19,535 nucleotides of DNA from JBKBMT01 sp046295655 (GTDB lineage: Bacteria; Pseudomonadota; Alphaproteobacteria; Rhodobacterales; Rhodobacteraceae). Shown in pieces: positions 5,250-13,879 of this stretch. The notes under the pieces were generated by a model. That model was not told where the DNA came from and ran no database searches. It saw nothing but the letters and a program-made list of their open reading frames with translations. The stretch spans positions 1 to 19,535 of the forward strand of contig JBKBMT010000053.1 in NCBI GenBank assembly GCA_046295655.1. The letters run 5' to 3'. The stretch's first letter is position 1, and the number at the start of each line of letters is the position of its first letter. The position numbers were made by a program, and so were the translations under genes.

Positions 5250-8200
5250 TTGGGCGGGGTCATCGCCCATTTCACCCGGCACCGGACCCTCGCCAACCTG
5301 CTGATGGTGGTGCTGATCGTGGCCGGATTGCTGGCCGCCTCTCGCATCCGGTCGCAGTTCTTTCCCGATGTGGTGGTCGGGACCGTGACGGTTTCCGTGG
5401 TCTGGCAGGGCGCCGGGGCAGAGGACGTGGATGCGGCGGTGGTCCAGCTGCTGGAACCCGCGCTCATGGGGGTCGATGGCGTCGCCTCGACCTCGGCCCG
5501 GGCGCGCGAGGGGCTGGCGACGATCCTTCTGGAATTCGAGCCGGGGCGCGACATGGCGCAGGCTGCCGAGGATGTGCAGGCGGCGGTTGACGGCATCCGC
5601 ACCCTGCCCGAGGGGGCCGAACGGCCCGAGGTGCGGCGCGGATCCTGGCGCGACCGGGTGACAGATGTGGCGATCCACGGACCGGTCGGGGTGGATCAGC
5701 TGGCCCGCATCGGTGACGAGTTCGCGACTGCGCTCTACGCCCGCGGCATCACCCGCGCGACGCTCCAGGGCCTTGCCGCGCCCGAGATCCAGGTCGAGGT
5801 CCCGACCGCGAACCTGATCCGGCACGGGCTTGGCCTGCGCGAGATCGCAACGCTGATCGCGACGGAGGTCAATCCGGCGCCGGCCGGCGATGTGGCCGGG
5901 GGTGCGGCACGGGTGCGCACCGGGACCGAACGGCGCAGCCCGGAGGCGATCGCCGCTATCCCGTTGCGCCGGGGTGCGGATGGTTCGGTCCTGACGGTGG
6001 GCGATGTGGCGCGGATCACCGTCCTTGCCTCCGACCGGGTTCAGGCGAGTTTCGTCGGCGCGAACCCGGCGGTTCTTCTGCGCGTGGACCGGGCCGATGC
6101 GGGCGATGCGATCCGAATGCAGACCACAGTGCAGGAGGCCGCCGACGCGTTGCAGCCCACGCTGCCCGCGGGCGTCACGATCGAACTGGTGCGGACCCGT
6201 GCAGAAGGCATCCGCGACCGGCTGCGGATCCTGCTGGACAATGCCGCGGTCGGGCTGACGCTCGTCGTGATCCTGCTGTTCCTGTTTCTCAACGCCCGCA
6301 CCGCCTTCTGGGTCGCGGCGGGGATCCCGGTTGCGCTGTCGGCGGCGCTGGCGGTGATGTGGCTGGGGGGGCTGACGATCAACATGATCTCGCTGTTCGC
6401 ACTGATCATCACGCTGGGCATCATCGTCGACGATGCGATCGTGGTGGGCGAACATGCCGACCATCGGGCCCGCAACCTGGGAGAGGCGCCGGTGGATGCG
6501 GCCGAGAATGCGGCGCGACGGATGGCGCAGCCGGTGCTGGCGGCGACCCTGACCACGGTTGTGGCCTTCCTGGGCATCTTCGCGGTCACCGGGCAGTTCG
6601 GCGAGATGATCTCGCACATTCCGTTCACGGTGATCGCGGTCCTGATCGCCTCGCTGGTCGAATGCTTCCTGATCCTGCCGCATCACATGTCCCATGCATT
6701 GGCCTCGCAGGCGGCCGAGCGGTGGTACGACGCGCCGAGCCGGGTGGTGAACCGCGGTTTCGGCTGGGTGCGCGAGCGGCTGTTCCGTCCCTTCGTCGGC
6801 TGGGTGATCGCCGCGCGCTATCCGGCGATGGCACTCGCGGTTCTGGCACTTGCCTGGCAGGCCGCCTTCTTCCTGCGGGGCGATGTGCAGTGGCGGTTCT
6901 TCAACGCGCCGGAGCAGGGGTCGATCACCGGCAACTTCTCGATGCTGCCCGGCGCGACCCGCGCCGACAGCCTGGCGATGATGCGCGAGTTGCAGCGTGC
7001 GACCGAGGCGGTGGCCGAACGCTATCAGGCCGATCATGGGGCCTATCCGGTCAAGTTCCTGCTGGGGCAGGTCGGGGGAAATTCCGGGCGCAGCCTGCCG
7101 GGCGCCGAGGTGAAGGAGCCCGATCAGCTGGGTTCGATCTCGATCGAACTGATCGACCCCGACCTGCGGCCCTATTCGAGCTTCGAGTTCCTGGCCGCGG
7201 TGCAGGAGGAGGTGCGCGCCCATCCGCGGATGGAGGAGCTGAGCTTTCGCGGCTGGCGGTCCGGCCCCGGCGGCGATGCGCTGTCGGTCCGGCTGTCGGG
7301 CGCGGACGCGGCGGGGCTCAAGGCCGCGGCCGAGGCGCTGAAGGCGGCGCTGGCACCGTTTCCCCCCGTGTCGGCCCTGGAGGACAGCCTTGCCTACGAC
7401 AAGACCGAACTGATCCTGCGGCTGACCCCGCGCGGGCAGGCGCTGGGCTTTACCGTCGATGGCCTCGGCCGCACGCTGCGCGACCGGCTGTCGGGGATCG
7501 AGGCGGCGACCTGGCCCGAGGGACCGCGCACCGCGGCGCTCCGGGTGAAGCTGCCCGACGATGAGGCGACGGCGGATTTCCTTGACCGGACGCTTCTTCT
7601 GACCGCTGCCGGCCAGCCGGTGCCGCTGGCCGAGATTGTCTCGGTCGAGGCGCGGGCAGGATTCTCCACGGTCCGGCGCGAGAACGGCCAGCGCGTCGTC
7701 ACGGTGACCGGCGACATCGCCGAGGACGACCCGGTGGCCGCCGCCGAAGTGCAGCGCGCGCTGGAGACCGAGATCCTGCCGCGGATCGCCGAGGAGCACG
7801 GGGTGGACTGGCGGCTGTCGGGGCTGGCCGAGCAGGAACGCGCCTTCCTTTCGGATTCGCTGGTCGGTCTCATCCTGTGCATCATCGGAATCTATGTCGT
7901 GCTGGCCTGGATCTTTGCCAGCTGGACCAGACCGTTCGTCGTGATGGCGGTCATTCCCTTCGGCCTTGTCGGCGCCATCTGGGGGCACTGGCTGTGGGAG
8001 GTTCCGCTTTCGATGTTCTCGGTCGTGGGTCTTCTGGGCATGACGGGCATCATCGTGAACGACTCGATCGTCCTGGTGACGACGATCCAGGAACATGCGC
8101 GCACCCGCCCGATGCGGCAGGCGATCATCGAGGGGGCGACGGACCGGTTGCGCCCGGTGCTCCTGACGACGCTGACCACGGTTCTGGGGCTGGCACCGCT

Positions 8201-8636
8201 GCTCTACGAGACCTCGAGCCAGGCGCAGTTCCTGAAGCCGACCGTGATTACCCTGGTCTACGGACTGGGTTTCGGGATGTTCCTGGTATTGCTGATCGTG
8301 CCTGCGCTGACCGCCGCGCAGGAGGATTTCGGCCGCAGGTTGCGCGCGTTGCGACGTGCCTGGGCGGGCCGGGCGCGGCTGGGTGCCGGGGGCCATGTGG
8401 TGGCTGCCGGCACGGTAGCCGTGCTGGTCACCCTGGGCGCCACCATGGGGTCGGTGGCGCTGACCGGCGAAACCCTTGCCGGCGGGATCTCGGGGCGCGA
8501 TGCTGCCCTTGCGGTCTATCTTGGCCTCGCCGTGCTGGTCGTCACCATCTCGGCTGTGGCGGGTGCGGTGGCCGTCCGTCTCAGCGCGCGGGGCAACCGG
8601 ACAGTTCGACCGCCGAGCCTTCGCCCAGAACGGTGA
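5250..8636 (+). CDS. RND efflux permease (AcrB/MdtC-like)
   Basis: Inner-membrane proton-driven exporter of 1128 residues. It shows the RND plan: an N-terminal helix (about 12-30, HRTLANLLMVVLIVAG), a first periplasmic loop, a helix cluster from about 332, a second loop, and a second cluster from about 865. The helix 4 motif GIIVDDAIVV carries the proton-relay pair D394/D395. The matching helix 10 site reads GIIVNDSIVL (933-942) and lacks the lysine of AcrB, as in a known subset of RND pumps. Beyond the usual end there are two more hydrophobic segments (about 1049-1072 and 1087-1110). The start is a TTG three bases after the adaptor stop; the next ATG would delete part of helix 1. The last 56 bases overlap the convergent DsbD-like gene. 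The substrate cannot be inferred. Confidence 0.92.
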   Translation: MGGVIAHFTRHRTLANLLMVVLIVAGLLAASRIRSQFFPDVVVGTVTVSVVWQGAGAEDVDAAVVQLLEPALMGVDGVASTSARAREGLATILLEFEPGRDMAQAAEDVQAAVDGIRTLPEGAERPEVRRGSWRDRVTDVAIHGPVGVDQLARIGDEFATALYARGITRATLQGLAAPEIQVEVPTANLIRHGLGLREIATLIATEVNPAPAGDVAGGAARVRTGTERRSPEAIAAIPLRRGADGSVLTVGDVARITVLASDRVQASFVGANPAVLLRVDRADAGDAIRMQTTVQEAADALQPTLPAGVTIELVRTRAEGIRDRLRILLDNAAVGLTLVVILLFLFLNARTAFWVAAGIPVALSAALAVMWLGGLTINMISLFALIITLGIIVDDAIVVGEHADHRARNLGEAPVDAAENAARRMAQPVLAATLTTVVAFLGIFAVTGQFGEMISHIPFTVIAVLIASLVECFLILPHHMSHALASQAAERWYDAPSRVVNRGFGWVRERLFRPFVGWVIAARYPAMALAVLALAWQAAFFLRGDVQWRFFNAPEQGSITGNFSMLPGATRADSLAMMRELQRATEAVAERYQADHGAYPVKFLLGQVGGNSGRSLPGAEVKEPDQLGSISIELIDPDLRPYSSFEFLAAVQEEVRAHPRMEELSFRGWRSGPGGDALSVRLSGADAAGLKAAAEALKAALAPFPPVSALEDSLAYDKTELILRLTPRGQALGFTVDGLGRTLRDRLSGIEAATWPEGPRTAALRVKLPDDEATADFLDRTLLLTAAGQPVPLAEIVSVEARAGFSTVRRENGQRVVTVTGDIAEDDPVAAAEVQRALETEILPRIAEEHGVDWRLSGLAEQERAFLSDSLVGLILCIIGIYVVLAWIFASWTRPFVVMAVIPFGLVGAIWGHWLWEVPLSMFSVVGLLGMTGIIVNDSIVLVTTIQEHARTRPMRQAIIEGATDRLRPVLLTTLTTVLGLAPLLYETSSQAQFLKPTVITLVYGLGFGMFLVLLIVPALTAAQEDFGRRLRALRRAWAGRARLGAGGHVVAAGTVAVLVTLGATMGSVALTGETLAGGISGRDAALAVYLGLAVLVVTISAVAGAVAVRLSARGNRTVRPPSLRPER

Positions 8637-9393
8637 TCGTCAGTCCACTGCGATCCAGCGCGAAGGGGGCGCGGGTGGCGGCGACCATCTCCGCGCGGGC
8701 CACGAGGCGACCGCCCGAGCGCGTGGCCTGCGCCTCGGATACCCAGACCGAAGGATCCGCCGTCTCGATCACCACGGTTTCGCGTGGCCCGATCCGGGGC
8801 ATGTCGATTTCGGCAGTGACGCTCAACCCGTCGGATGTCGGGTCGATGCGGCAGCCATGGCTGCGCACGCCGGCCTCTGCCGCGCGTTTGGGACGGGAGG
8901 CAAGCGCCGACTTGATCGCCGGGTCGGCGTAGCGCAACACCGGCAGAAGGTCGGCGTCGAGCGACAGGCGGGCGGGCACGCAGACGTCGCGGCAGACGCC
9001 GAGTTCCACCTGCGCCGCGACCCGGATGGGGGCGTCGGGATTGCCGGGGACGATCTCGACCGGCAGCACCAGTTCGCGGGCATAGCCGATCGTCTGCATC
9101 CCGTTCAGCGTGAACACGGTCGGCTTGGGCCAGTGGAACCGGACCGAGCGGATGTTTTCCGACCCCTGCCAGTCGAAATCGGGCGGGATGCCCGCATCGC
9201 CCGGCGCGCGCCAATAGGTCTTCCACCCCTGCGCCAGCCGCAGCCGGACGGCAGCCATATGCGTGCCGTGATCGGTGCGCCAGCCCGGCAGAAGTTCCGC
9301 CGAAAGAATCTCGCCGATCCCCTCGGCACGGGTCGGAGCGGCGGGCAACAGAAGAGCGGCGGCAACCGCCAAGGTTCTGACAAGCGGAATCAT
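8581..9393 (-). CDS. Stand-alone DsbD N-terminal-like (DsbD-alpha) periplasmic protein
   Basis: A 270-residue exported protein. Residues 1-23 form a signal peptide (MIPLVRTLAVAAALLLPAAP then TRA). The mature part resembles the N-terminal immunoglobulin-like thiol domain of DsbD/ScsB, with the segment WKTYWRAPGDAGIPP (57-71) and the conserved pair in GVCRDVCVPA (C134 and C138), which in DsbD passes electrons to periplasmic partners. The transmembrane and thioredoxin domains of DsbD are absent, so an electron donor such as CcdA would have to be encoded elsewhere. The gene converges on the RND permease and overlaps its 3' end by 56 bases. Its 5' end faces yqgE across a 118-base gap. Family membership is clear, but the redox role is inference. 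Confidence 0.87.
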   Translation of the reverse strand: MIPLVRTLAVAAALLLPAAPTRAEGIGEILSAELLPGWRTDHGTHMAAVRLRLAQGWKTYWRAPGDAGIPPDFDWQGSENIRSVRFHWPKPTVFTLNGMQTIGYARELVLPVEIVPGNPDAPIRVAAQVELGVCRDVCVPARLSLDADLLPVLRYADPAIKSALASRPKRAAEAGVRSHGCRIDPTSDGLSVTAEIDMPRIGPRETVVIETADPSVWVSEAQATRSGGRLVARAEMVAATRAPFALDRSGLTITVLGEGSAVELSGCPAR

Positions 9394-9511
9394 GCCGGGA
9401 AAGGTGGCCAACCCGCGCCATAAACGGAAGTCACGATTGGGCGAATGCGCCGTGTGTGGCTTGCGTGCCGAGGGACAACCGGCCACGCTGGCGCCGAAGG
9501 GGCATGAGTCG

Positions 9512-10066
9512 ATGGATCTGAGTGGCAGGCTGCTGATCGCGATGCCGGGTCTTGGCGACCCGCGGTTCGAGAAGAGTGTGGTGCTCATGTGCCGCCATTC
9601 GGCCCAGGCTGCGATGGGGCTGATCGTCAACAAGCCGCGGCCCGAGATCGGCTTTCTGGACCTTCTGGACCAGTTGGGCATCGCCCGCACGCCCGCTGCG
9701 CGCGTGATTCCGGTGCATTTTGGCGGACCGGTGGAGCATGGGCGGGGCTTCGTGCTGCATTCGGGTGACTTCGATGCCGGTTCCGGAACGATGCAGGTTC
9801 CCGGCGGTTTTGCCCTGACCGCAACCCAGGAAGTGCTGGAACAGCTTGCAGCGGGCTTCGGTCCGTCACGCGCGCTTCTCGCGCTGGGCTATGCCGGATG
9901 GGGACCGGGGCAGCTTGAATCCGAAATCGCCCGCAATGACTGGCTGATCGCCGATGCGACACCCGATCTTGTCTTTGCCGATGACAATTCCGGCAAGTGG
10001 GCCGGTGCGTTGAAGCCGATGGGGATCGACCCGCTTACCCTGTCGGCAACGGCAGGACGCGCCTGA
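9512..10066 (+). CDS. yqgE: YqgE/AlgH family protein
   Basis: A 184-residue protein of the conserved UPF0301 family, whose molecular role is still unsettled; the AlgH name comes from a link to alginate gene regulation in Pseudomonas. Family hallmarks are the N-terminal LSGRLLIAMPGLGDPRFEKS (3-22), MGLIVNKP (35-42), and VHFGGPVEHGRGFVLHS (68-84), followed by YAGWGPGQLESEI near the C terminus. The ATG at 9512 is chosen because the family begins MDL(S/T)G and an AAGGGG lies about nine bases upstream. The longer open frame to 9275 has no family similarity. Its stop is two bases from the stop of the convergent tsaC gene. Confidence 0.93.
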   Translation: MDLSGRLLIAMPGLGDPRFEKSVVLMCRHSAQAAMGLIVNKPRPEIGFLDLLDQLGIARTPAARVIPVHFGGPVEHGRGFVLHSGDFDAGSGTMQVPGGFALTATQEVLEQLAAGFGPSRALLALGYAGWGPGQLESEIARNDWLIADATPDLVFADDNSGKWAGALKPMGIDPLTLSATAGRA

Positions 10067-10068
10067 TC

Positions 10069-11016
10069 TCAGACCCTTGGCGCCGCAGCGCGCCGCAGTC
10101 GGTCGTTGATCGCGCGTCCCAGTCCAGTCTCGGGGATCGGCGCGATGGCGATGGTTCCCTGCGGTCCGGCAATCCGGTCGGCCTGGCGCAGAAGGTCGAA
10201 CAGAAGCCTCGCGGCCTCTGTCAGATCGCCCTTGTCGGAGAGCGACAGGGCGGCGCCCGGGCAGGGGCCGAAGCCGATCCAGACCTCGCCGGGTTCCGGT
10301 CGCTGCACGTTCAGCCGGACGCGGGCACCGGGCGCGTAGTGTGAGGCAAGTTGTCCGGGGGCCCGGGGCCGGGCGGGATCGCTGACGCGGTCCAGCGGCC
10401 GGCCGAGCACGGCCTCGATCTCCTCTGCCGGGATGCCGCCGGGGCGCAGGATCGACGGCGCGCCTCCGACCGAGACGATGGTCGACTCCAGTCCCACCGG
10501 GCAGGCGCCGCCATCGAGCACGGCCGCGATCCGGCCATCGAGCGTGTCCAGGACATGGGCTGCCCGGGTCGGGCTGACCTTGCCCGAGGCGTTTGCGGAG
10601 GGTGCGGCCAGCGGAACACCCGCAGCCCTGAGCAGCGCCTGGGCGACCGGGTGGGCTGGCACGCGGACCGCGACGGTGTCGAGCCCCGCCGTGACAGCCG
10701 GGGCGAGACCGGCACCCGGGCGAAGCGGTGCCACAAGCGTCAGCGGGCCGGGCCAGAAACGGGCCGCCAGCCGCAGACCGGCCTCCGGCAGGTCCGCCAG
10801 CCGCTGCGCGGCCTCGAGATCGGCGGCATGCACGATCAGCGGATTGAAGGCCGGGCGCCCCTTGGCCGCGAAGATTGCCGCGACCGCCGCGGGATCGAGC
10901 GCATTGCCGCCAAGCCCGTAGACCGTCTCGGTCGGGAAGGCGACCAGTTGTCCTGCGCGCAGCAGGGCGGCCGCACGGGCAATGCCTTCTTGCGTTGCGG
11001 GCAGGCGTTCGGTCAT
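10069..11016 (-). CDS. tsaC: L-threonylcarbamoyladenylate synthase, Sua5 (TsaC2) type
   Basis: Makes threonylcarbamoyl-AMP from threonine, bicarbonate and ATP, the first step of t6A modification at position 37 of tRNAs that read ANN codons. The 315-residue protein has the YrdC catalytic domain, with FPTETVYGLG (27-36), KGRPAFNPL (52-60), the SAN motif APSANASG (138-145) and STIVS (178-182). The linker GQLASHYAPG (221-230) leads to the C-terminal Sua5 domain, so this is the long form rather than the short TsaC. The start MTERLPATQEG at 11016 fits the domain boundary. It converges on yqgE with two bases between stops and diverges from the acyl-CoA dehydrogenase gene across about 107 bases. It should be essential. 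Confidence 0.95.
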   Translation of the reverse strand: MTERLPATQEGIARAAALLRAGQLVAFPTETVYGLGGNALDPAAVAAIFAAKGRPAFNPLIVHAADLEAAQRLADLPEAGLRLAARFWPGPLTLVAPLRPGAGLAPAVTAGLDTVAVRVPAHPVAQALLRAAGVPLAAPSANASGKVSPTRAAHVLDTLDGRIAAVLDGGACPVGLESTIVSVGGAPSILRPGGIPAEEIEAVLGRPLDRVSDPARPRAPGQLASHYAPGARVRLNVQRPEPGEVWIGFGPCPGAALSLSDKGDLTEAARLLFDLLRQADRIAGPQGTIAIAPIPETGLGRAINDRLRRAAAPRV

Positions 11017-11055
11017 CGGCGTGTGACGCGGCGTAGCAGTTGATGTGGGGCAGGC

Positions 11056-11084
11056 TTGCGGCCAGAGTGTTGCGCAGCCATACC
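11056..11084 (+). promoter_or_regulatory. Candidate promoter of the acyl-CoA dehydrogenase operon
   Basis: TTGCGG (11056-11061) and CATACC (11079-11084) are separated by 17 bases in the divergent gap before the dehydrogenase start at 11124. The -35 element is identical to that of the putative rRNA promoter at the right edge, but the -10 match is weak. Confidence 0.3.
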
Positions 11085-11123
11085 CAAGGGCGCTGCCCGC
11101 GCCAAGCCGCAACCGAGGTCACC

Positions 11124-12836
11124 ATGCCCTATCGTGCCCCCGTAGCCGAATTCCGCTTCCTGTTCGATCATGTCGTGGGACTCGAGCAGGTTGCGGCCAC
11201 CGATCTCTTTTCCGAGGCGGCGCCGGAGACGGTCGAGGCAATCCTGTCCGAGGCCGGAAAGTTGTGCGAGCAGGTGCTTGCGCCATTGCAGCGCGCAGGC
11301 GACCAGCATCCGGCACGGCTCGAGAATGGCGTGGTGCGCACCACGCCGGGCTATGCCGAGGCCTATCGCCCGATCGCCGAAGGCGGCTGGGTCGGCATGG
11401 CCGCCAGCCCGGACTTCGGCGGCATGGGGCTGCCGATGGCGGTGACGACGGCGGTGAACGAGATGATGTCCTCGGCCTGCCTGTCGCTGCAGCTGAATCC
11501 GCTGATGACGCAGGGGCAGATCGAGGCGCTGGAGCATCACGCACCCGAGGCGTTGCAGGCGACGTATCTGCCGAAGCTGGTCAGCGGAGCATGGTGCGGG
11601 ACGATGAACCTGACCGAGCCGCAGGCCGGAAGCGATGTGGGCGCGCTGCGCACCCGGGCCGAGGACAACGGCGACGGCACCTATGCGATCACCGGTCAGA
11701 AGATCTATATCAGCTGGGGCGACAACGACTTTTCCGAGAACGTCTGCCACCTGGTGCTGGCGCGGCTGCCCGACGGTGGCGAGGGCACACGCGGAATCAG
11801 CCTGTTCATGGTGCCGAAGTTCCTCCCCGATGCGGACGGCCGGCCGGGACGGCGCAACAGCCTTCACGTCGTCAGTCTCGAGCACAAGATGGGCCTGCAC
11901 GGCAGCCCGACGGCGGTGATGCAGTATGACGGCGCGACAGGCTGGCTCATCGGCGGGCCGCACCGGGGCATGGCGGCGATGTTCACGATGATGAACAATG
12001 CCCGGCTCGGGGTCGGCGTGCAGGGCATCGGTGTGGCCGAGGCAGCCTGTCAGCATGCGGTTGCCTATGCGCTGGACCGGCGGCAGGGCCGCCCCATGGC
12101 GGGCGAGACCGGCACCATCATCGACCACCCCGACGTGCGGCGGATGCTGGCGGTGATGAAGGCGGAAACCTTCGCCGCCCGGGCGATCGCACTGGCCAAT
12201 GCGGTGGCGATCGACATGGCGCGGGCGACGGGGGATGCGGAGTGGGCCGCGCGGGCCGCGCTGCTGACCCCGATCACCAAGGCCTATGGCACCGAGACCG
12301 GGATAGCAGTCGCGTCGATGGGGATTCAGGTGCATGGCGGCATGGGCTTCATCGAGGAGACCGGCGCCGCCCAGTTCCTGCGCGACGTCCGGGTGACCGC
12401 GATCTATGAGGGCACGAACGGCATCCAGGCGATGGACCTCGTCGGGCGCAAGATGACCGACGATGGCGAGGCCGCCCTGCGCCTGCTGCAGGAGGTTCAG
12501 GACGGGGCCGAGGCTGCGCGGGCGCGACTGCCGGATCTGGCGGGCGATGTCTGGTCCGCCGCCGAGACCATGCGCGAGGGGGTCGAGGCGCTGGTGGCGT
12601 TGCAGCTCAAGGATCGCTATGCGGGGGCGGTGCCGTTCCTCAGGGCCTTTGCCCTGGTTCTCGGGGCGCATTTCCATCTGCGTGCGGCCGTGGCGGAAGG
12701 CGGCAAGGGGCCGCGCACCGCGCTGGCCCGGGTGCATCTGCGCCGGGTCCTGCCCGAACATGCGGCCCTGCTTGCCCAGGTCCGCGAGGGCGCCGCGTCG
12801 CTTTACGATCTGTCCCCTGACGATCTGGCCGCGTGA
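11124..12836 (+). CDS. Acyl-CoA dehydrogenase, long DmdC-like type
   Basis: FAD enzyme of 570 residues that should desaturate the alpha-beta bond of an acyl-CoA and pass electrons to electron-transfer flavoprotein. Visible are the FAD/substrate motif CGTMNLTEPQAGSDVG (158-173), GQKIYISWGD (191-200), SLEHKMGLHGSPT (251-263), VHGGMGFIEE (403-412) and IYEGTNGIQA (427-436), where E429 is at the expected catalytic-base position. The extra C-terminal helical region (about 450-570) is typical of the longer ACAD subfamily that includes DmdC (3-methylmercaptopropionyl-CoA dehydrogenase of DMSP breakdown). Substrate cannot be settled from sequence alone, and no other dmd gene is present. The ATG at 11124 has GAGG six bases upstream. 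Its stop overlaps the next start as TGATG. Confidence 0.93.
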   Translation: MPYRAPVAEFRFLFDHVVGLEQVAATDLFSEAAPETVEAILSEAGKLCEQVLAPLQRAGDQHPARLENGVVRTTPGYAEAYRPIAEGGWVGMAASPDFGGMGLPMAVTTAVNEMMSSACLSLQLNPLMTQGQIEALEHHAPEALQATYLPKLVSGAWCGTMNLTEPQAGSDVGALRTRAEDNGDGTYAITGQKIYISWGDNDFSENVCHLVLARLPDGGEGTRGISLFMVPKFLPDADGRPGRRNSLHVVSLEHKMGLHGSPTAVMQYDGATGWLIGGPHRGMAAMFTMMNNARLGVGVQGIGVAEAACQHAVAYALDRRQGRPMAGETGTIIDHPDVRRMLAVMKAETFAARAIALANAVAIDMARATGDAEWAARAALLTPITKAYGTETGIAVASMGIQVHGGMGFIEETGAAQFLRDVRVTAIYEGTNGIQAMDLVGRKMTDDGEAALRLLQEVQDGAEAARARLPDLAGDVWSAAETMREGVEALVALQLKDRYAGAVPFLRAFALVLGAHFHLRAAVAEGGKGPRTALARVHLRRVLPEHAALLAQVREGAASLYDLSPDDLAA

Positions 12837-13879
12837 TGGACGGCTCGGCCTGCCCGATCCGCCATCCCTTTGCCGAGCCGCCCGAGGCCGGCAAGGCGAC
12901 CGAGGTGGCCGAGGGCGTGCTTTGGCTGCGCCTGCCGCTGCCGATGCGGCTTGACCACGTGAATGTCTGGGCGCTTGACGACGGCGACGGTTGGACGCTG
13001 ATCGACACCGGTTTCGACACCGGCAAGTCCCGCGAGATATGGAAGATGGCTCTGTCCGGCCCGTTGGCCGATCGTCCCGTCCGCCGGCTGGTCGTGACCC
13101 ATCATCACCCCGATCATCTAGGCCTTGCCGGCTGGTTTCAGGCGCGTGGGGTGGAACTTCTGGCAACCCGGACCGCCTGGCTTTACGGCCGGATGCTGAC
13201 CCTTGACGTCCAGCAGACCGTGGTTCCCGAGCAGGTCGCCTTCTGGCGCGCCGCGGGGATGGAGCCGGAACGCCTCGCCAGGCGGATGGCTGAACGGCCC
13301 TGGAACTTTGCCGACGTCGTGGCGCCGATGCCGCTGGGTTTCACCCGGTTGCGGGACGGTGAGCGGTTGCGCATGGGCGGGCGCGACTGGGAAATCCTGA
13401 CCGGCGACGGCCATGCCCCGGAACATGCGACCTTCTGGAGCTGCGACGACGATCTGCTGATAGCCGGCGACCAGATCCTGCCGGGCATCTCGCCGAACAT
13501 CGGTGTCTATCCGACCGAGCCGCAGGCGGACCCGCTGGGCGAGTGGCTGGACAGCTGCCGCCGTTTTGCGCGTCGGGCGGAGGAACGGCATCTGGTGCTT
13601 CCGGGCCACAAGCTGCCGTTCACCGGGCTGCCCGCAAGGCTGAGCCAGATGATCGACAACCACGAAAGCGCGCTCGACCGGCTGCGGGATCATCTGCGCA
13701 GCCCGCAGACCGCCTGCGGCTGCATGCAGGTGCTGTTCGGCCGCGAGGTCGAGGAGGCCGTGCACGGGCTTGCCCTGGTGGAGACGCTGGCGCATCTGAA
13801 CCGGCTGCGCGCGGCCGGACTGGCGACAGCCGAACCGGGGCCGGAGGGCGCCGTGCTGTGGCACGCGGTCGAGGCATGA
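12836..13879 (+). CDS. Metallo-beta-lactamase-fold hydrolase
   Basis: A 347-residue binuclear-metal hydrolase of unknown substrate. The metal site looks complete: THHHPDHLG (88-96, giving H89, H91, D93, H94), H193 in GDGHAPEH, D212 in AGDQILPG, and H258 in LPGHKLPF. The C-terminal part from about 270 looks like the winged-helix segment found in LACTB2-like proteins. It begins in a TGATG overlap with the acyl-CoA dehydrogenase and ends in an ATGA overlap with the DUF6173-like gene, so all three are translationally coupled. Given the neighbour, a thioesterase-like (glyoxalase II-like) action on a CoA or other thioester is possible, but this is inference. Confidence 0.92.
   Translation: MDGSACPIRHPFAEPPEAGKATEVAEGVLWLRLPLPMRLDHVNVWALDDGDGWTLIDTGFDTGKSREIWKMALSGPLADRPVRRLVVTHHHPDHLGLAGWFQARGVELLATRTAWLYGRMLTLDVQQTVVPEQVAFWRAAGMEPERLARRMAERPWNFADVVAPMPLGFTRLRDGERLRMGGRDWEILTGDGHAPEHATFWSCDDDLLIAGDQILPGISPNIGVYPTEPQADPLGEWLDSCRRFARRAEERHLVLPGHKLPFTGLPARLSQMIDNHESALDRLRDHLRSPQTACGCMQVLFGREVEEAVHGLALVETLAHLNRLRAAGLATAEPGPEGAVLWHAVEA

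Noticed and set aside
3633..8396. A 1587-codon open frame on the minus strand opposite the RND genes
   Set aside because: Its product is rich in Arg, Gln, His, Gly and Pro with no domain. It is the mirror frame of the two well-recognised RND genes in high-GC DNA.
11013..13166. A 717-codon minus-strand open frame opposite the acyl-CoA dehydrogenase
   Set aside because: Composition is of the antisense-shadow type (Arg, His, Gln, Gly) and the plus strand encodes a clear enzyme.
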